From NCBI GenBank assembly GCA_964016885.1, contig OZ024759.1, positions 27,574,918-27,638,917 on the forward strand: a stretch of DNA of 64,000 bases, given 5' to 3'. Each line of letters starts with the position of its first letter. The first letter of the stretch is position 1. The position numbers were made by a program, and so were the translations under genes. Positions 1 through 9,945 of the stretch are shown here, piece after piece. The DNA comes from Eledone cirrhosa (lineage: Eukaryota > Mollusca > Cephalopoda > Octopoda > Eledonidae). The notes beneath the pieces are model-generated. The model made no database searches. It was not told the DNA's origin and saw nothing but the letters and a program-made list of their open reading frames with translations.

Positions 1-1
1 T

Positions 2-85
2 TCAGAGACTCTACGGCGTATTGGAGCAAGAGGATGCCCTTGTTTGCTCTATATCTCACCATATGGAGTCACTCTCGCTCTTCAG
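2..85 (+). CDS. Dok-like gene, exon encoding the N-terminal strands of the PTB domain
   Basis: This exon runs in from the left edge and ends in CAG before a GTAAGT donor. The frame ending in phase 0 reads SETLRRIGARGCPCLLYISP and onward to ALQ, the first beta strands of an IRS-type PTB domain. The other two frames lack similarity or do not join the next exon. Confidence 0.75.
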
Positions 86-845
86 GTAAGTTTTCTTCTT
101 CCTTCACATTGTTATTTTACTAAAGACACCTTTTAGTGGGCTAGTGTGTGTGTCTGTGTGGATAGGTGTGTCTGTGTGGACTGGTGTGTGTGTGTGTATG
201 TGGACAGGTGTGTCAGTGTGTGGACTGGTGTGTGTGTGTATGTGGACAGGTGTGTCTGTGTGGACTGGTGTGTGTGTGTATGTGGACAGGTGTGTCAGTG
301 TGTGTGGGTGGACAGCTGTGTCTGTGTGTGCATATATGTGGACAGGAGTGTGTGTGTATGTGGAAAGATTGTGTCAGTGTGTGTGTTTGTGTGAGAACGT
401 GTGTGTTTGTGTATGTAGAAATCATTATTGGATTGGCAGTATCGGTAGAGGGTTGGACGCCATGCTTTGCAGCACAGTTACGTCTCTTTACGGACTGAGT
501 TCAAATCCCGCCGAGGTTGACTTTGCCTTTCATCTTTTTGGGGGTCGATAAAGTAAAGTACCAGTAATACACTGGGATAATTGCTGGCCTTGTGCCAAAA
601 GTAGAAACAATTATTATTATTGAGGTTCGTGGATTGGCAGTAGAATCGGTAGAGTGTTAGACAACATGCTTTGTGGCATAGAGTTTCGGCCCTTTACATT
701 CTGAGTTCAAATCCCACCGAGGTTAACTTTGCCTTTCATCCTTACAGGGAGTTGATAAAATAAAACACCAGTAATGCACTGAGGTCGATTTAATCGACTT
801 TCCCCTCTCCCCCCAAATTGCTGGCCTTCTGCCTAAATCAGAAAC

Positions 846-882
<37 letters not shown>

Positions 883-3800
883 GTTGACTTTTTTCTAGGG
901 ATCACTCCGAGTTCTAGCCCAGTGGCCTTTAAAAAGCATTCGCTGCTATGAAAGTTCCTGCCAAGGACAATTCTCATTGGAAGCTGGTCGTGTTGCTCCG
1001 ATGGGGGATGGATTATACATTTTTAACACCCAACCTGGTGATGATGACCGCTTATATGACTTGTTAGACAGACATGTGGTCAATGCTTTACAAAAAATAC
1101 GGGTAAGAAAAATCCAACTGTTTTTTTTTTTTACTCTCTTAACGCATTTAAACCAGCTGCATCCGGCCAGAATTTCCTCAACTCTTTCTACACGAACTGG
1201 CTGTATCCAGTAGCTCATACTGATGTTAACCCTTTACAATTTACATTACTCTATATTTACTATTGTATTTTCACAGTAAAGGCTTTACCTCACGTAATTA
1301 TCTCACATAATAGCGAATCTACGGGATTTTGATAGTATTTATTTTGTGAACAATACCTTAACATCAGTATGAACGGACAGTTATGCTAGTTTGAACAGAA
1401 AGAGGTGAGAGAATTCTGGCCGGATATGACTGGTTTAAATGCTAAAGGGTTAAGGTATTGTTCTCAAAATGAATAATATCAAAATCTCATAGATTCGATA
1501 TTATGTGAGATAATTATGTGAAGGAGCCTTATGTGAAAATATAGAGTAATGTAAATGCTAAAGGGTTAACCCTTTGGCATTTAAATCAGCTGTATCCAGC
1601 CGGAATTCTCTCACATCTTTCTGCTCAAACTGGCTGTAACCAGCTGCTCATACTGATGTATATTTATATGTATATACACTACGGGTACAAGCCAAAGCTG
1701 AAGCATATAGACAATATGCCCCCACCCGCTCCCACTGCAAAGTGGACGTGTAGGTGCAACGGCAAAAAAGCACCCAGCACTCACTGTAAATGAGGTTGGT
1801 GTTAGGAAGGGCATCCAGCTGTAGAAATCAAGCCAGAATCAGTTCCCGTATGATCAAGACAAGGTCAGCCAACTGGACACTGCCCACAACAGGACAACCC
1901 GTCTAACCCATGCTAGCGTGGAAGAACGGACATAAAATGGTGATGATGATGATATATATAAATATATGTATATATATATATATGTATGTATGTATATATA
2001 TATATGTATGTATGTATATATATATTTATTATCTTCTGAAGATCTCAAGGGTGAAAGGAGCGATTCTTTGCTTAAATTTTAATCTGTTCTTATAATAAAT
2101 ATTTGCTCTATAGGTTTTTAGATATTTATATATATAATCCTTATCGAGCCCTCTTCGGATTTTAGTCTTCACATTTATTATTAATATATATATATATATA
2201 TATATACTAGGTAGCATCAAAAAGTTCCCGGATTAGTTATGTTTAAAAACTAATATAATTACCTAAGTTTTAATATTATCTCCTTCGAAATAGTCATCTT
2301 AAACAGCAATATACCAGTCCCAGTGTTCCTGTCACTTTTGGAATCTGGCCTGGAAGTCGTTTTACTTCAGCAAATCAAGGACCATCTGCAATTCACAATG
2401 GATCTCGACAACGCTGTTAAAATGGTGACCTTTGAAAAATGGTGACCTTTGGAAAAATGGTGACCTTTGAAAAATGGTGACCTCGACAACGCTGTTAAAA
2501 TGGTGACCTTTAAGCTGCATTTTTGGCTTAATCCTTTAGCATTTAAACCTCTTTCTGTTCAAACTGGCTGCTTATCCAACATTAAGGTATTGTTCTCAAA
2601 ATAAATGATATCAAAATCTCATAGATTCGATATTATGTGAGATAATTATGTAAGATAAAGCCTTTACCATGAAAATACAATAGTATATATAGAGTAATGT
2701 AAATGCTAAAGAATTAAAGAAGAGATGGAAGTCCGCAGTTGCCGAATCTGGCAAATAGGGCGAGTGTGGAAGTGATACAATAGTGTTTTTGATGAGAAAC
2801 TCATGAGTGAGGAGAGCTCGGTGTCAGGGTGTCATCATGAAGAATCCAATTCTTCACGCTCCACACATCCAGCCGCTTTCGTCGAACATCTTCCCTCAAA
2901 CACCTAGCAGTAGAACTCTCGATTGACGATCTGGCCCTGGGGATTAAATTCTCAATGCACAATACGCGGATATCGAAAAACACGACGAGCATGCTCTGAA
3001 TTGAGCTGCGGCTTTTGAAGCGCCCGTGCTACTTGAAACATTGTGTATGACCCATTACCTCGTCGCTGTTTAGTTATTGTAACCACTCTTTACATCAACT
3101 TTATCCTCTCATCACTTTGTAAAAGTCTGGGGAGATCAGCTACACATACACATTATATATTGTTTTGCTTTGTTTTTCCACCTCTAACAGCCTGGTCAAC
3201 AAATTGCTCACCAAATTGAAGAATATGCCACAGAAACCAAGCAGCTTCAATCCCTCACACAGTTCTCCATCTGTACACAACACCAAGAAGAGATACCTCG
3301 AATTTTACAGGAAAACTGGAATCTCATTTTACCATCTTTCGGTAACTATTCCTTTCTACTGGTTTACCGGTTACCATTATTTGCTGCTGTTGATGATGAT
3401 GATGATAAGCATCACCATTTCATTCCTATTTTCCATGCTTGGGTGGTGGTGGTGGTGGCGGCATTCATCTTCTTCTCTCTCTCCTCCTGCTGTTTCCTTC
3501 TTTCCCCTCCTCCTCTTTCTTCTTCTCCTGCTTCTTTCTCCTCCTCCTCCTTCTTTCTTCCTTCTCCTTTTCTTCTTTCTGTTCCTCCTTGTTCCTTCTC
3601 CTCTGAGTTGTTATTCCTTCCATATATTTCAGATATCAGCCGACGTACATCCTCTTCCATCACAGTACCGGCACGGCCACCCCTCAATCGGCCAGACTTT
3701 CTTGCCAAGTAAGTTGGAATTGGTATTTTTAATTCACTTGTATCGCGGTACAATGACCTCCCCCTAGTGTTGGAGACACAATGACCTCCCCCTAGTGTTG

Positions 3801-5940
3801 GTGATACAATGACCTCCCCCTAGTGTTGGAGACACAATGACCTCCCCCTAGTGTTGGAGACACAATGACCTCCCCCTAGTGTTGGTGATACAATGACCTC
3901 CCCCTAGTGTTGGTGATACAATGACCTCCCTAGTGTTGGTGACACAATGACCTCCCCCTAGTGTTGGTGACACAATGACCTCCCCCTAGTGTTGGAGACA
4001 CAATGACCTCCCCCTAGTGTTGGTGATACAATGACCTCCCCCTAGTGTTGGTGACACAATGACCTCCCTAGTGTTGGTGACACAATGACCTCCCCCTAGT
4101 GTTGGTGACACAATGACCTCCCCCTAGTGTTGGTGACACAATGACCTCCCTAGTGTTGGTGACACAATGACCTCCCCCTAGTGTTGGTGACACAATGACC
4201 TCCCTCGTAGATTTAATATTATGTAAGATAAACCTTTACTGTGAAAATACAATAGTAAATATAGAGTAATGTAAATGCTAAAGGGTTAACCCTTTCCTGA
4301 CTGTATTTCTATGAAAGAGTTAATGAATTTTTTGAGTGATCTACCACTAAAATGATTAATTATTTCATTAAGACAGTAACTTAAATGGTTCATATATAAT
4401 ATTATGTTGGAAGATTTTAATTTAAATACGAACCCTTTAACTTAAATAGGAACCCTTTAATTTAAATACGAACCCTTTAATTAAAATAGGAACACTTTGA
4501 TTTAAATAGGAACCCCTTGATTTAAATGGGAACATTTTAAAGATCTTATTCTTATTGTTCTTTCTCTTTGTCTTCTGTTTGTGTAGCTTCAGCAGCGGTC
4601 AGCTACCCCCACCTCTACCAATACGTTCCATGAACACGACATCAACAGAGGTCCTTACTTCTTCACCGGAAGCATTTGCCCCAGATTTCCGATCACTTCG
4701 TCTGAAATCACCCAACGGAGAGGTTCCCCGTGATGTCGGCAGCCCTCTCGACAATTCCAATCAAAGCGTTCCTGATTTTGTCTCAGTCAGTCGTACTGGC
4801 TACATGTACCCCGTTGGTCAGCAGGTGTTAAGACATTCCCAGAGTCTCTCCAGTCCAGAGCAGGACTCACTCCTAAACGTTTTTGAGTCTTCGCCAGAGA
4901 ACAACGAGGGCTATTTGACTGCTTGTTTGAAAAAGAAGAACACGTCGGATGAAACTTCGACAACAGAGGCAGCAGCGAGCAATTCTGAGAGCAATAATCT
5001 CAATAAATCCCAAAACAGCACACGACGACGAAGCAGGTTAAGATCACGTAGTTGTGAAGACCTGAATTCCTACATTAAAATGTCTGCTTTGAAAGGATCA
5101 GATCCTTCAACTCTGGAATCTAAGGCAGAACCGAAAAAGGAGAACAAAGAAAGTAAATACAACAACCCACCTGTGCCTTTCCCCCGACTTCAGAATCTCC
5201 GCAACAGTCTCTACTGTGACAGCAATGGGCTCAGCAACTACCGAACTGCATCCGTCTACTATGGAAACATTACCAAAAAGAAAAATGGTGTTTACGAACC
5301 GGCAAATCCAGGTGTTTCCGAACTCCGGCAGATCTTCGACGGTGGGGTCAAGAAGATGCGTAAATCTGTTTCGAATCCGAATTTCTTCAACATCTCCACT
5401 AAGGACAACTCGGTGTGTCCGATGGCGTTCGCTCCGGAGCCCAGCCCGCTCGGATCCAGCAACAAGAACAAATCCACCCACAAGTCCTGGAGAAACTTGT
5501 TCACGGATCGGCGGCGCAGGTCGAACCAAGACAACCAACAAAACAACAACAACAACCACAAAAACAACAACAACAACAACAACAACAATAACAACAATAA
5601 CACCACCACTACAACGACGGCAACAACAACATCAAACACCAACAGCAATTCCTCGGCAGCTGCCGAAGAAGGCCACTACTTGAACGAATCCGCCATTTTA
5701 CGCCCCTTGAACAAAGGTCGATCAAGCAGCTTCAGTAAGAAGTCCTCCCAAAACTATCACGCTACTAGTTCCCAAATGACAGATACCTACGGCACTGGAG
5801 GTATGCGAGGTGTCCGAATGACGCCGAAAACACGATCTTACCGAAGACTGAAAAGCGAGAGTAGTGCTTCCTTTGGCAATAATAAATCTCCATTAAAAGA
5901 AGCCACTCCGCCGCTTGCATCTGTAGAATCTCTCTGTTGA
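2..5940 (+). CDS. Dok-family docking adaptor protein, 3' portion (5 exons in window)
   Basis: Exons I can join are 2-85, 899-1102, 3191-3341, 3633-3708 and 4587-5940, all with GT/AG borders and compatible phases, giving about 620 residues without the N-terminus. The first two exons encode an IRS-type PTB domain: residues read LRRIGARGCPCLLYISPYG, then a WPL strand, then FSLEAGRVAPMGDGLYIF, which matches the Dok pattern of WPxxxLRR followed by FSFEAGRRCxSGEGxFxF. Dok proteins are cytoplasmic scaffolds that bind phosphotyrosine through the PTB domain and, once phosphorylated, recruit SH2 proteins. The PH domain expected upstream is outside the window. The tail carries several tyrosines, a YIKM motif of the PI3K-binding YxxM type, proline runs and basic stretches. 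It ends in SVESLC and a stop. An insulin receptor substrate is the main alternative, but WPL and EAGR favour Dok. Confidence 0.8.
140..420 (+). repeat. GT-rich minisatellite in Dok intron
   Basis: Imperfect units of the type TGTGTGGACTGGTGTGTGTG with TATGTGGACAGG spacers repeat about eight times. Overlapping open frames here (Val/Cys-rich) are repeat artefacts. Confidence 0.8.
425..621 (+). repeat. tRNA-headed SINE (family A), first copy
   Basis: The head contains GGCAGTATCGGTAGAGGG (A-box-like) and GAGTTCAAATCCCGCC (B-box-like), and the body contains GTACCAGTAATACACTGGG. It ends AGTAGAAACAATTATTATTATT. This structure is a pol III-derived SINE with an (ATT)n tail, and it recurs at least 15 times in the window on both strands. 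Confidence 0.85.
629..884 (+). repeat. tRNA-headed SINE (family A), long subtype
   Basis: The tRNA-like head is the same as in the preceding copy, but the body carries an extra block with GGTCGATTTAATCGACTTTC and a C-rich run, and the 3' end reads CTAAATCAGAAACCATTATT. It is followed by a 33-bp ATT repeat and lies in tandem with the preceding SINE. Confidence 0.8.
899..1102 (+). CDS. Dok-like gene, exon with PTB core and C-terminal helix
   Basis: The exon is 68 codons in phase 0, with a TTTTTTCTAG acceptor and a GTAAGA donor. It begins GSLRVLAQWPLKSIRCY and contains FSLEAGRVAPMGDGLYIF, the signature strands, then a helix RLYDLLDRHVVNALQKI. Only one arginine is present where vertebrate Dok proteins have LRR, so one of the usual phosphotyrosine contacts may be replaced. 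Confidence 0.85.
1139..1569 (+). mobile_element. piggyBac-like MITE (outer copy) interrupted by a second copy
   Basis: The outer element starts TTAA CGCATTTAAACC and ends ATGCTAAAGGGTTAA. Its internal GATGTTAAGGTATT is split at TTAA by an inverted full copy at 1226-1453. TTAA target sites and CCC/GGG ends are typical of piggyBac elements; no transposase is encoded. Confidence 0.75.
1226..1453 (-). mobile_element. piggyBac-like MITE (inner, nested copy)
   Basis: The element begins TTAACCCTTTA and ends TAAATGCTAAAGGGTTAA, with TTAA on both sides. It has the same internal sequence as the outer copy in the opposite orientation. Confidence 0.8.
1566..1660 (+). mobile_element. piggyBac-like MITE, truncated third copy
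   Basis: It shares the terminal TTAA of the preceding element and reads CCCTTTGGCATTTAAATCAG and onward to CTCATACTGATG. It then stops abruptly in TA-rich sequence at the position equivalent to the internal GATGTTAA. Confidence 0.65.
1672..1960 (+). mobile_element. LINE 3'-end fragment with (TGATGA)n tail
   Basis: The sequence from ACTACGGGTACAAGCC through GTTGGTGTTAGGAAGGGCAT to ACCCATGCTAGCGTGGAAGA and the (GATGAT) tail matches the 3' untranslated end of the LINE at 53.7-54.0 kb. It is a 5'-truncated retrocopy. Confidence 0.8.
2211..3090 (-). pseudogene. Degenerate mariner transposase
   Basis: The 3' end at 2211 reads GGTAGCATCAAAAAGTTCCC, a mariner-type terminus. On the minus strand the segment at about 2992-2801 reads RCLREDVRRKRLDVW followed by NWILHDDTL. 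This resembles the mariner transposase core in which an Arg/Lys-rich stretch precedes the second catalytic Asp (HDN in active copies). Nearer the 3' end, HWDWYIAV and DYFEGDN match the conserved C-terminus. Frameshifts and stops are frequent, and a piggyBac-like MITE (2529-2716) and a short GGTGACCTTTGAAAAAT tandem repeat interrupt it. The other terminal repeat was not found, so the copy is broken. Confidence 0.75.
2529..2717 (+). mobile_element. piggyBac-like MITE inserted in the mariner fossil
   Basis: It begins TTAATCCTTTAGCATTTAAA and ends GTAAATGCTAAAGAATTAA. The interior matches the other copies but lacks part of the 5' CCGGCCAGAATT segment. Confidence 0.75.
3191..3341 (+). CDS. Dok-like gene, linker exon with a glutamine-rich helix
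   Basis: The acceptor is CTCTAACAG and the donor CG|GTAACT. The frame continues from the PTB exon and reads PGQQIAHQIEEYATETKQLQ and on to NLILPSF, ending in phase 1. It is hydrophilic and helical in character, consistent with the linker after a PTB domain. No known domain is recognised. Confidence 0.7.
3440..3612 (+). repeat. Pyrimidine-rich (CTT/CCT) tract in Dok intron
   Basis: Nearly continuous C/T sequence follows a short GGTGGT run and precedes the exon at 3633. It is strongly strand-asymmetric and could strengthen the polypyrimidine tract or form triplex DNA. The open frames here are compositional. Confidence 0.7.
3633..3708 (+). CDS. Dok-like gene, short Arg/Ser/Pro linker exon
   Basis: The exon follows a pyrimidine-rich tract ending TATATTTCAG and is followed by GTAAGT. 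It reads DISRRTSSSITVPARPPLN and then RPDFLA, ending in phase 2, which fits the next exon. It is a proline/serine linker with possible SH3-binding PxxP features. Confidence 0.7.
3745..4207 (+). repeat. 28-bp minisatellite in last Dok intron
   Basis: About 16 copies of ACAATGACCTCCCCCTAGTG plus TTGG(A/T)GA(C/T) repeat head to tail, with a few 25-bp variants missing CCC. There are no unique spacers, so this is not a CRISPR-like array. Confidence 0.9.
4219..4290 (+). mobile_element. piggyBac-like MITE 3' fragment
   Basis: The sequence TTAATATTATGTAAGATAAA to GTAAATGCTAAAGGGTTAA is the right half of the TTAA MITE family and abuts the minisatellite. Confidence 0.65.
4428..4540 (+). repeat. ~22-bp AT-rich tandem repeat before last Dok exon
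   Basis: Six diverged copies of TTTAAATAGGAACCCTTTAA lie just upstream of the acceptor for the last exon. Confidence 0.7.
4587..5940 (+). CDS. Dok-like gene, last exon: tyrosine-rich tail with Asn/Thr run
   Basis: About 450 codons follow a TTTGTGTAG acceptor; a second in-frame acceptor six bases downstream (CTTCAG) would remove two residues. The tail has LPPPLPIR near its start, tyrosines in GYMYPV, EGYLTA, NSYIKM, SLYCDS, SNYRTASVYY and GVYEP, and basic Arg/Ser segments. A run of Asn then Thr encoded by AAC and ACC/ACA repeats lies at about 5529-5635. Such tails are usually disordered docking surfaces for SH2 proteins. The low-complexity run is a coding microsatellite and probably length-variable. 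Confidence 0.8.
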
Positions 5941-5972
5941 CACCATTTCTTCCATCATGTACGATGGGTAAG

Positions 5973-6013
<41 letters not shown>

Positions 6014-6108
6014 AACAATGTATGAAGCCAAATTTCTAGCTTCTGAAACGTGGAGAATATATGTATTTATAAGTATAAAGAAAGTGCTTTATACTTATAT
6101 ATATATAC

Positions 6109-6185
6109 AGGGCGTCCTAAAAAAAATGTATAGACACTTCAACAGCATTCTAATAAATATGTGTATATATTTTTGGGGGGACAGC

Positions 6186-6190
<5 letters not shown>
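6109..6190 (+). mobile_element. Palindromic MITE in TA tract, copy 1
   Basis: It starts CAGGGCGTCCTAAAAAAAAT and ends with TTTTTGGGGGGACAGCCTG, so its ends are inverted repeats of each other. It is flanked by TA microsatellite, which fits a Tc1/mariner-type element targeting TA. Confidence 0.7.
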
Positions 6191-6238
<48 letters not shown>

Positions 6239-6240
<2 letters not shown>

Positions 6241-6313
6241 GGGTATCCCCAAAAATGTATAAACACTTCAACAGCATTCTAATAAATGTATATACATTTT
6301 TGGGGGACACCCT

Positions 6314-6314
<1 letters not shown>
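6239..6314 (+). mobile_element. Palindromic MITE in TA tract, copy 2
   Basis: It starts CAGGGTATCCCCAAAAATGT and ends ACATTTTTGGGGGACACCCTG minus its first base, with the core AACACTTCAACAGCATTCTA shared with copies 1 and 3. Confidence 0.75.
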
Positions 6315-6367
<53 letters not shown>

Positions 6368-6370
<3 letters not shown>

Positions 6371-6443
6371 GGTGTCCCAAAAAATGTACAAACACTTCAA
6401 CAACATTCTAAAAAATATGTGTATATATTTTATGGGATACCCT
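6368..6443 (+). mobile_element. Palindromic MITE in TA tract, copy 3
   Basis: It starts CAGGGTGTCCCAAAAAATGT and ends TTTTATGGGATACCCTG, with the same core as copies 1 and 2. The (TA)n spacers between copies are 40-60 bp. Confidence 0.75.
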
Positions 6444-7019
6444 GTGTATGTATATATATATACATACACAAACAACTGTATGTATATATATATATATATA
6501 CATACAGAAACAACTGTATGTGGAGGTGTTTGTACATATGTGCATTTATGAGAGTGTTTGAGTGTGTGCGTGCAAGTGTTTGCATGAGTCTGTCTATAAA
6601 CATGTGCATGTATGCGAGCAATTGAAAAGCACTTGTATGTGCATACGTGTTTGCACGAGTCTGTTTGTACATAGGTGCATGGATGAGAGCATTTGTGTGT
6701 GTGTGTGCGTATGAGGCTATTTGTATATATGTAGTTGTATGTGAGCATCTGTGTGTATGGGTATATGTGAGCATGTGTGTGTATGGGCATATGTGAGTAT
6801 GCATGCTTTCTCCTCTATCACCCTCTCCCTTCCAAATTCTAACCTGGATCCCAAATAAACAGAAGAAGAAAAAGAAGAAGAAGAAGAAGAAGAAGAAGAA
6901 AAAAAAAAAGAAAATGTAATAATGTAATAATAAAGAAACTGCTGTAAAAAACAAGTAGAAATATATTCAGAACCTTATTAACTCTGCTGGTCTCTCTCTG
7001 TCTCTCTATCTCTGTGTGT

Positions 7020-7110
7020 ATCATCATCATCATCATCTTTTACGTCCACTTTTCCCTGCTGGCAAGGGTGGGACGGGAACTGAGTCTGGCTTGATTTTCA
7101 AAACTAATTT
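7020..7110 (-). mobile_element. LINE/SINE tail remnant
   Basis: (TCA)n is followed by TTTTACGTCCACTTTTCCCT and GGGACGGGAACTGA, the reverse complement of the common LINE 3' tail in this window. Confidence 0.6.
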
Positions 7111-7521
7111 TTTAAGGTTTCCCCTTAAAAAATTGTTTTTCATTTTGTTTTGATAGCAAACCAATTGTAAGGTATTAAACGAGATAAGAACTTTACTCTA
7201 TCATTTTCTTGGTTTGAAAACATTTAGAAGACCATTCGCTATCAGTTTTAAAGTAGTGACTATGTCACTTACTCTTCTACCCTCCATCAGGCATCTACCC
7301 TCCTCTGAACGCCTTGCTTCCCTGGGCATGGATACATTGAAGAGAGAGTGTGAGATAGGGAGAGAGAGAGAGGGAGCGAAAAAGAAAGAGAAAGAAATTG
7401 AGAGATGGGAGGTGGGGGTTATGGAGGGGAGGTCTACTCTATTACTCTATCGCATTGTTCCAGCCTGGGAGGCTGAGGCCATGCTGGGGCACTGCCATAT
7501 ATTATATTTGTTCCTTCCTTC

Positions 7522-7554
7522 TTAACCTGATGAATAACCACCAGGACACCGTAA
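7522..7554 (-). CDS. Candidate terminal exon of the SLIMP-like gene
   Basis: A long pyrimidine tract ending TTGTTGTTTCCTAG on the minus strand is followed by an in-frame (phase 0) LRCPGGYSSG and a stop. This is the position and length expected for the short C-terminal end after exon 15, and SerRS proteins often end with a Leu-Arg/Pro-Gly-Gly-like segment. Similarity is too weak for a firm call, and no polyadenylation signal is seen directly after it. Confidence 0.25.
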   Translation of the reverse strand, partial: LRCPGGYSSG

Positions 7555-8042
7555 CTAGGAAACAACAAACATGAAAGAAAAGAAATCAGACAAAAAGAAA
7601 AAGAAAATACTGTAGAGTAAGAGATAAGATAAACTATGACAGTCACTGGGTTTTTTTTATTGTCACTCCTTCGTTCTGTCCTACACCATCTTGTTTTTAT
7701 GTCGAATCAATCAATCAACCAACAGAGCTGTGTGTGTTTTTATTGGCAGTATGACCCTCCCAAAGTATAACAATATCTGTTTCAACACACATTTTCAGAT
7801 AAGAAATCTTGCAAATCAAATTGAAAAACGAAGTATATATGTATATATGTATATATATATTTATACATATATAGATGTGCGAGTGTGGTGTCTGTAATAC
7901 TTGCTCAAGAGTGTTTCTTCTCAGATCTTCTGCTGTCCAGCTCTCCTGAAAGTTTCCTTACCACTATATATATATAATCATATATGCGTGTATGTGTATA
8001 TGTATTTATATATATATACATGTGTGTGTTTATGTACATATA

Positions 8043-8245
8043 CAGGGTGGCCCAAAAGTCACACAGGTCGCAACTGTTTATAATTTTTTTTATTTGTGTT
8101 GAGATTTTATTCATATATATATAAGGATTGAGGAGTGCTAAATAATTTCCATTATGTCCTCTAAGTTGTATCAAAATTTCATACACCAATCTGTACAATT
8201 CAGGAAGTTAATAAAAATAAAATCCCCGTGTGACTTTTGTATAAG
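8043..8245 (+). mobile_element. Short mariner-type MITE
   Basis: It begins CAGGGTGGCCCAAAAGTCAC and ends CCCGTGTGACTTTTGTATAA, giving partial inverted ends in TA-rich sequence. No coding capacity is present. Confidence 0.55.
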
Positions 8246-8256
8246 TGTGTGGTGTG

Positions 8257-8287
<31 letters not shown>

Positions 8288-8540
8288 GTGTATGTGTGTG
8301 TGTACATGTGTATATATATATATACATACATGTGTGTATGTATGTAATATATATGTGTGTGTGTGTGTGTGTGTACGTGTAAAACCAGTAAAATTGTAAA
8401 ATAAAATAGAAACTGTATGACTTTTGTATAAGTGTGTGGATGTGTATATATATATATATGTGTGTGTGTAGATGTGTATATATATACATGTGTGTATGTA
8501 TATATATATATGTATGTGTGTGTATGTGTACGTGTAAACC
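8240..8540 (+). repeat. TA/TG microsatellite block with an internal duplication
   Basis: (TA)n and (TG)n tracts alternate. The segment GTGTACGTGTAAAACCAGTA with AAATTGTAAAATAAAATAGA occurs twice about 150 bp apart, a tandem duplication of the block. Confidence 0.7.
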
Positions 8541-8774
8541 AGTAAAATTGTAAAATAAAATAGAAACCTTATTTCACATTACCAGGTTCTGCAGTCACAT
8601 GATTGTTTCCAACCAATCAACTGTCTGTTGGTATTATGTTGAGACTGAGCCGAGGAAAATGAAACTGCAAATATAGAAAATAATGGGGTCAGACATCCAG
8701 TCATGTAATACTCAATATATATTGATATATCTCTTACATGGAATTAATACTGATGTATGATATACGACACTGTA

Positions 8775-9003
8775 TTAACCCATTAGTATTTACATTACTC
8801 TATATTTACTACCGTATTTTCATGGTAGAGACTTTATCTTACATAATTATCTCACATAATATCAAATCTATGAAATTTTGATAATATTTATTTTGAAAAC
8901 AATACCTTAAGATAAGTATGAGCAGCCAGTTACAGCTGGTTTTAACAGAAAAAGGGGAGAGAATTCTGGCCGGATACAGCCGGTTTAAATGCTAAAAGGT
9001 TAA
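8775..9003 (-). mobile_element. piggyBac-like MITE, full copy
   Basis: TTAACCCATTAGTATTTACA at one end and TTTAAATGCTAAAAGGTTAA at the other, flanked by TTAA. The interior is collinear with other copies. Confidence 0.8.
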
Positions 9004-9164
9004 GATGTGTGCCAAGCAGCTGAAGTGTATGATAAAGTCGAATGTGCAATATAAATGTAAATGTGAAAGAAAGGAAGAAGTTGGATGAACTGAGAGAGAA
9101 GCTGGTCTTAAGAGGAATCCAAGATGGTTGCAAGAGAGAAGACTGCATTGGTATCGACATATCC

Positions 9165-9395
9165 ATACCACACATACATACACATTCACACAAACACACA
9201 CACATACATACACAAACACAAGCGCAAAAACATACATGCATGCACACATGAACACACAAACACAAGCGCAAAAACATACATGCATGCACACATGAACACA
9301 CAAGCACACACACACACATGCACAAACACCATAAACACACTTATGCACACACACACACACACACACACACAAACATGCAAACACATAGACAAACA
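9165..9395 (+). repeat. CA-rich microsatellite with a 52-bp internal duplication
   Basis: (CA)n and CATACA tracts include two copies of CAAGCGCAAAAACATACATG followed by CATGCACACATGAACACA. Predicted Cys/Val- or His/Thr-rich frames are artefacts. Confidence 0.8.
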
Positions 9396-9595
9396 CATTT
9401 TTTTTTGTTGGATAACTTAACAAATATCCCATTAATACATAGTGTACCCTAATCCCCACCAAAATAATTTAATGATCATAAAATAAAGTATTTATTGGTT
9501 ATAATTACTGAAATTTTTTTAAATTAAACTTTATGCAAATTATGCCTTGTAAGGTGGTAATGCCAGAGTCAAGATAAAATATTTCCATATACACT

Positions 9596-9945
9596 ATACA
9601 CTATAATGTGGTTGGTGTTATGAAAGGCATCCAGCTGTAGAAACCATGCTCCTAGTATACACTGTAAAGTGGTTGGTGTTATGAAAGGCATCCAGCTGTA
9701 GAAACCATGCTCCTAGTACACACTGTAAAGTGGTTGGTGTTATGAAAGGCATCCAGCTGTAGAAACCATGCTCCCAGTACACACTGTAATGTGGTTGGTG
9801 TTATGAAAGGCATCCAGCTATAGAAACCATGCTCCTAGTACACACTGTAAAGTGGTTGGTGTTATGAAAGGCATCCAGCTGTAGAAACCATCTTCCCAGT
9901 ACACACTGTGAAGTGGGTGGTGTTAGGAAAAGACATCAAGCTGTA
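9596..9945 (+). repeat. 61-bp tandem repeat derived from a LINE 3' UTR
   Basis: About six units contain CACTGTAAAGTGGTTGGTGT and GAAAGGCATCCAGCTGTAGA, which is the LINE 3' UTR sequence. The unit spacing is 61 bp (9660, 9721, 9782). Confidence 0.85.

Larger units (their letters stand above)
5941..7200. other. Downstream flank of the Dok gene: microsatellites and three palindromic MITEs
   Basis: The stretch holds (TA)n tracts with three short palindromic elements, a GTGTATGTG/GCATGTG-rich tract at 6440-6800, an (AGA)n tract at 6862-6910 and a LINE tail remnant at 7020-7110. No canonical polyadenylation signal was seen close to the Dok stop codon; an AATAAA-type match first appears inside a MITE near 6155. 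Confidence 0.6.

Noticed and set aside
146..551. Cys/Val-rich frames near the left edge
   Set aside because: They derive from a GT-rich minisatellite and run into a SINE inside a Dok intron.
946..1218. Minus-strand frame opposite the PTB exon
   Set aside because: It is a shadow of the Dok exon and its MITE; no similarity is recognised.
3745..4207. Regularly repeated 28-bp units, at first glance CRISPR-like
   Set aside because: Units abut directly with no unique spacers, and the context is a eukaryotic intron; the same applies to the 17-, 61- and 69-bp arrays.
7214..7525. 103-codon plus-strand frame in unique-looking DNA
   Set aside because: No splice, start or domain evidence, Arg/Glu/Lys-rich because of a GA tract.
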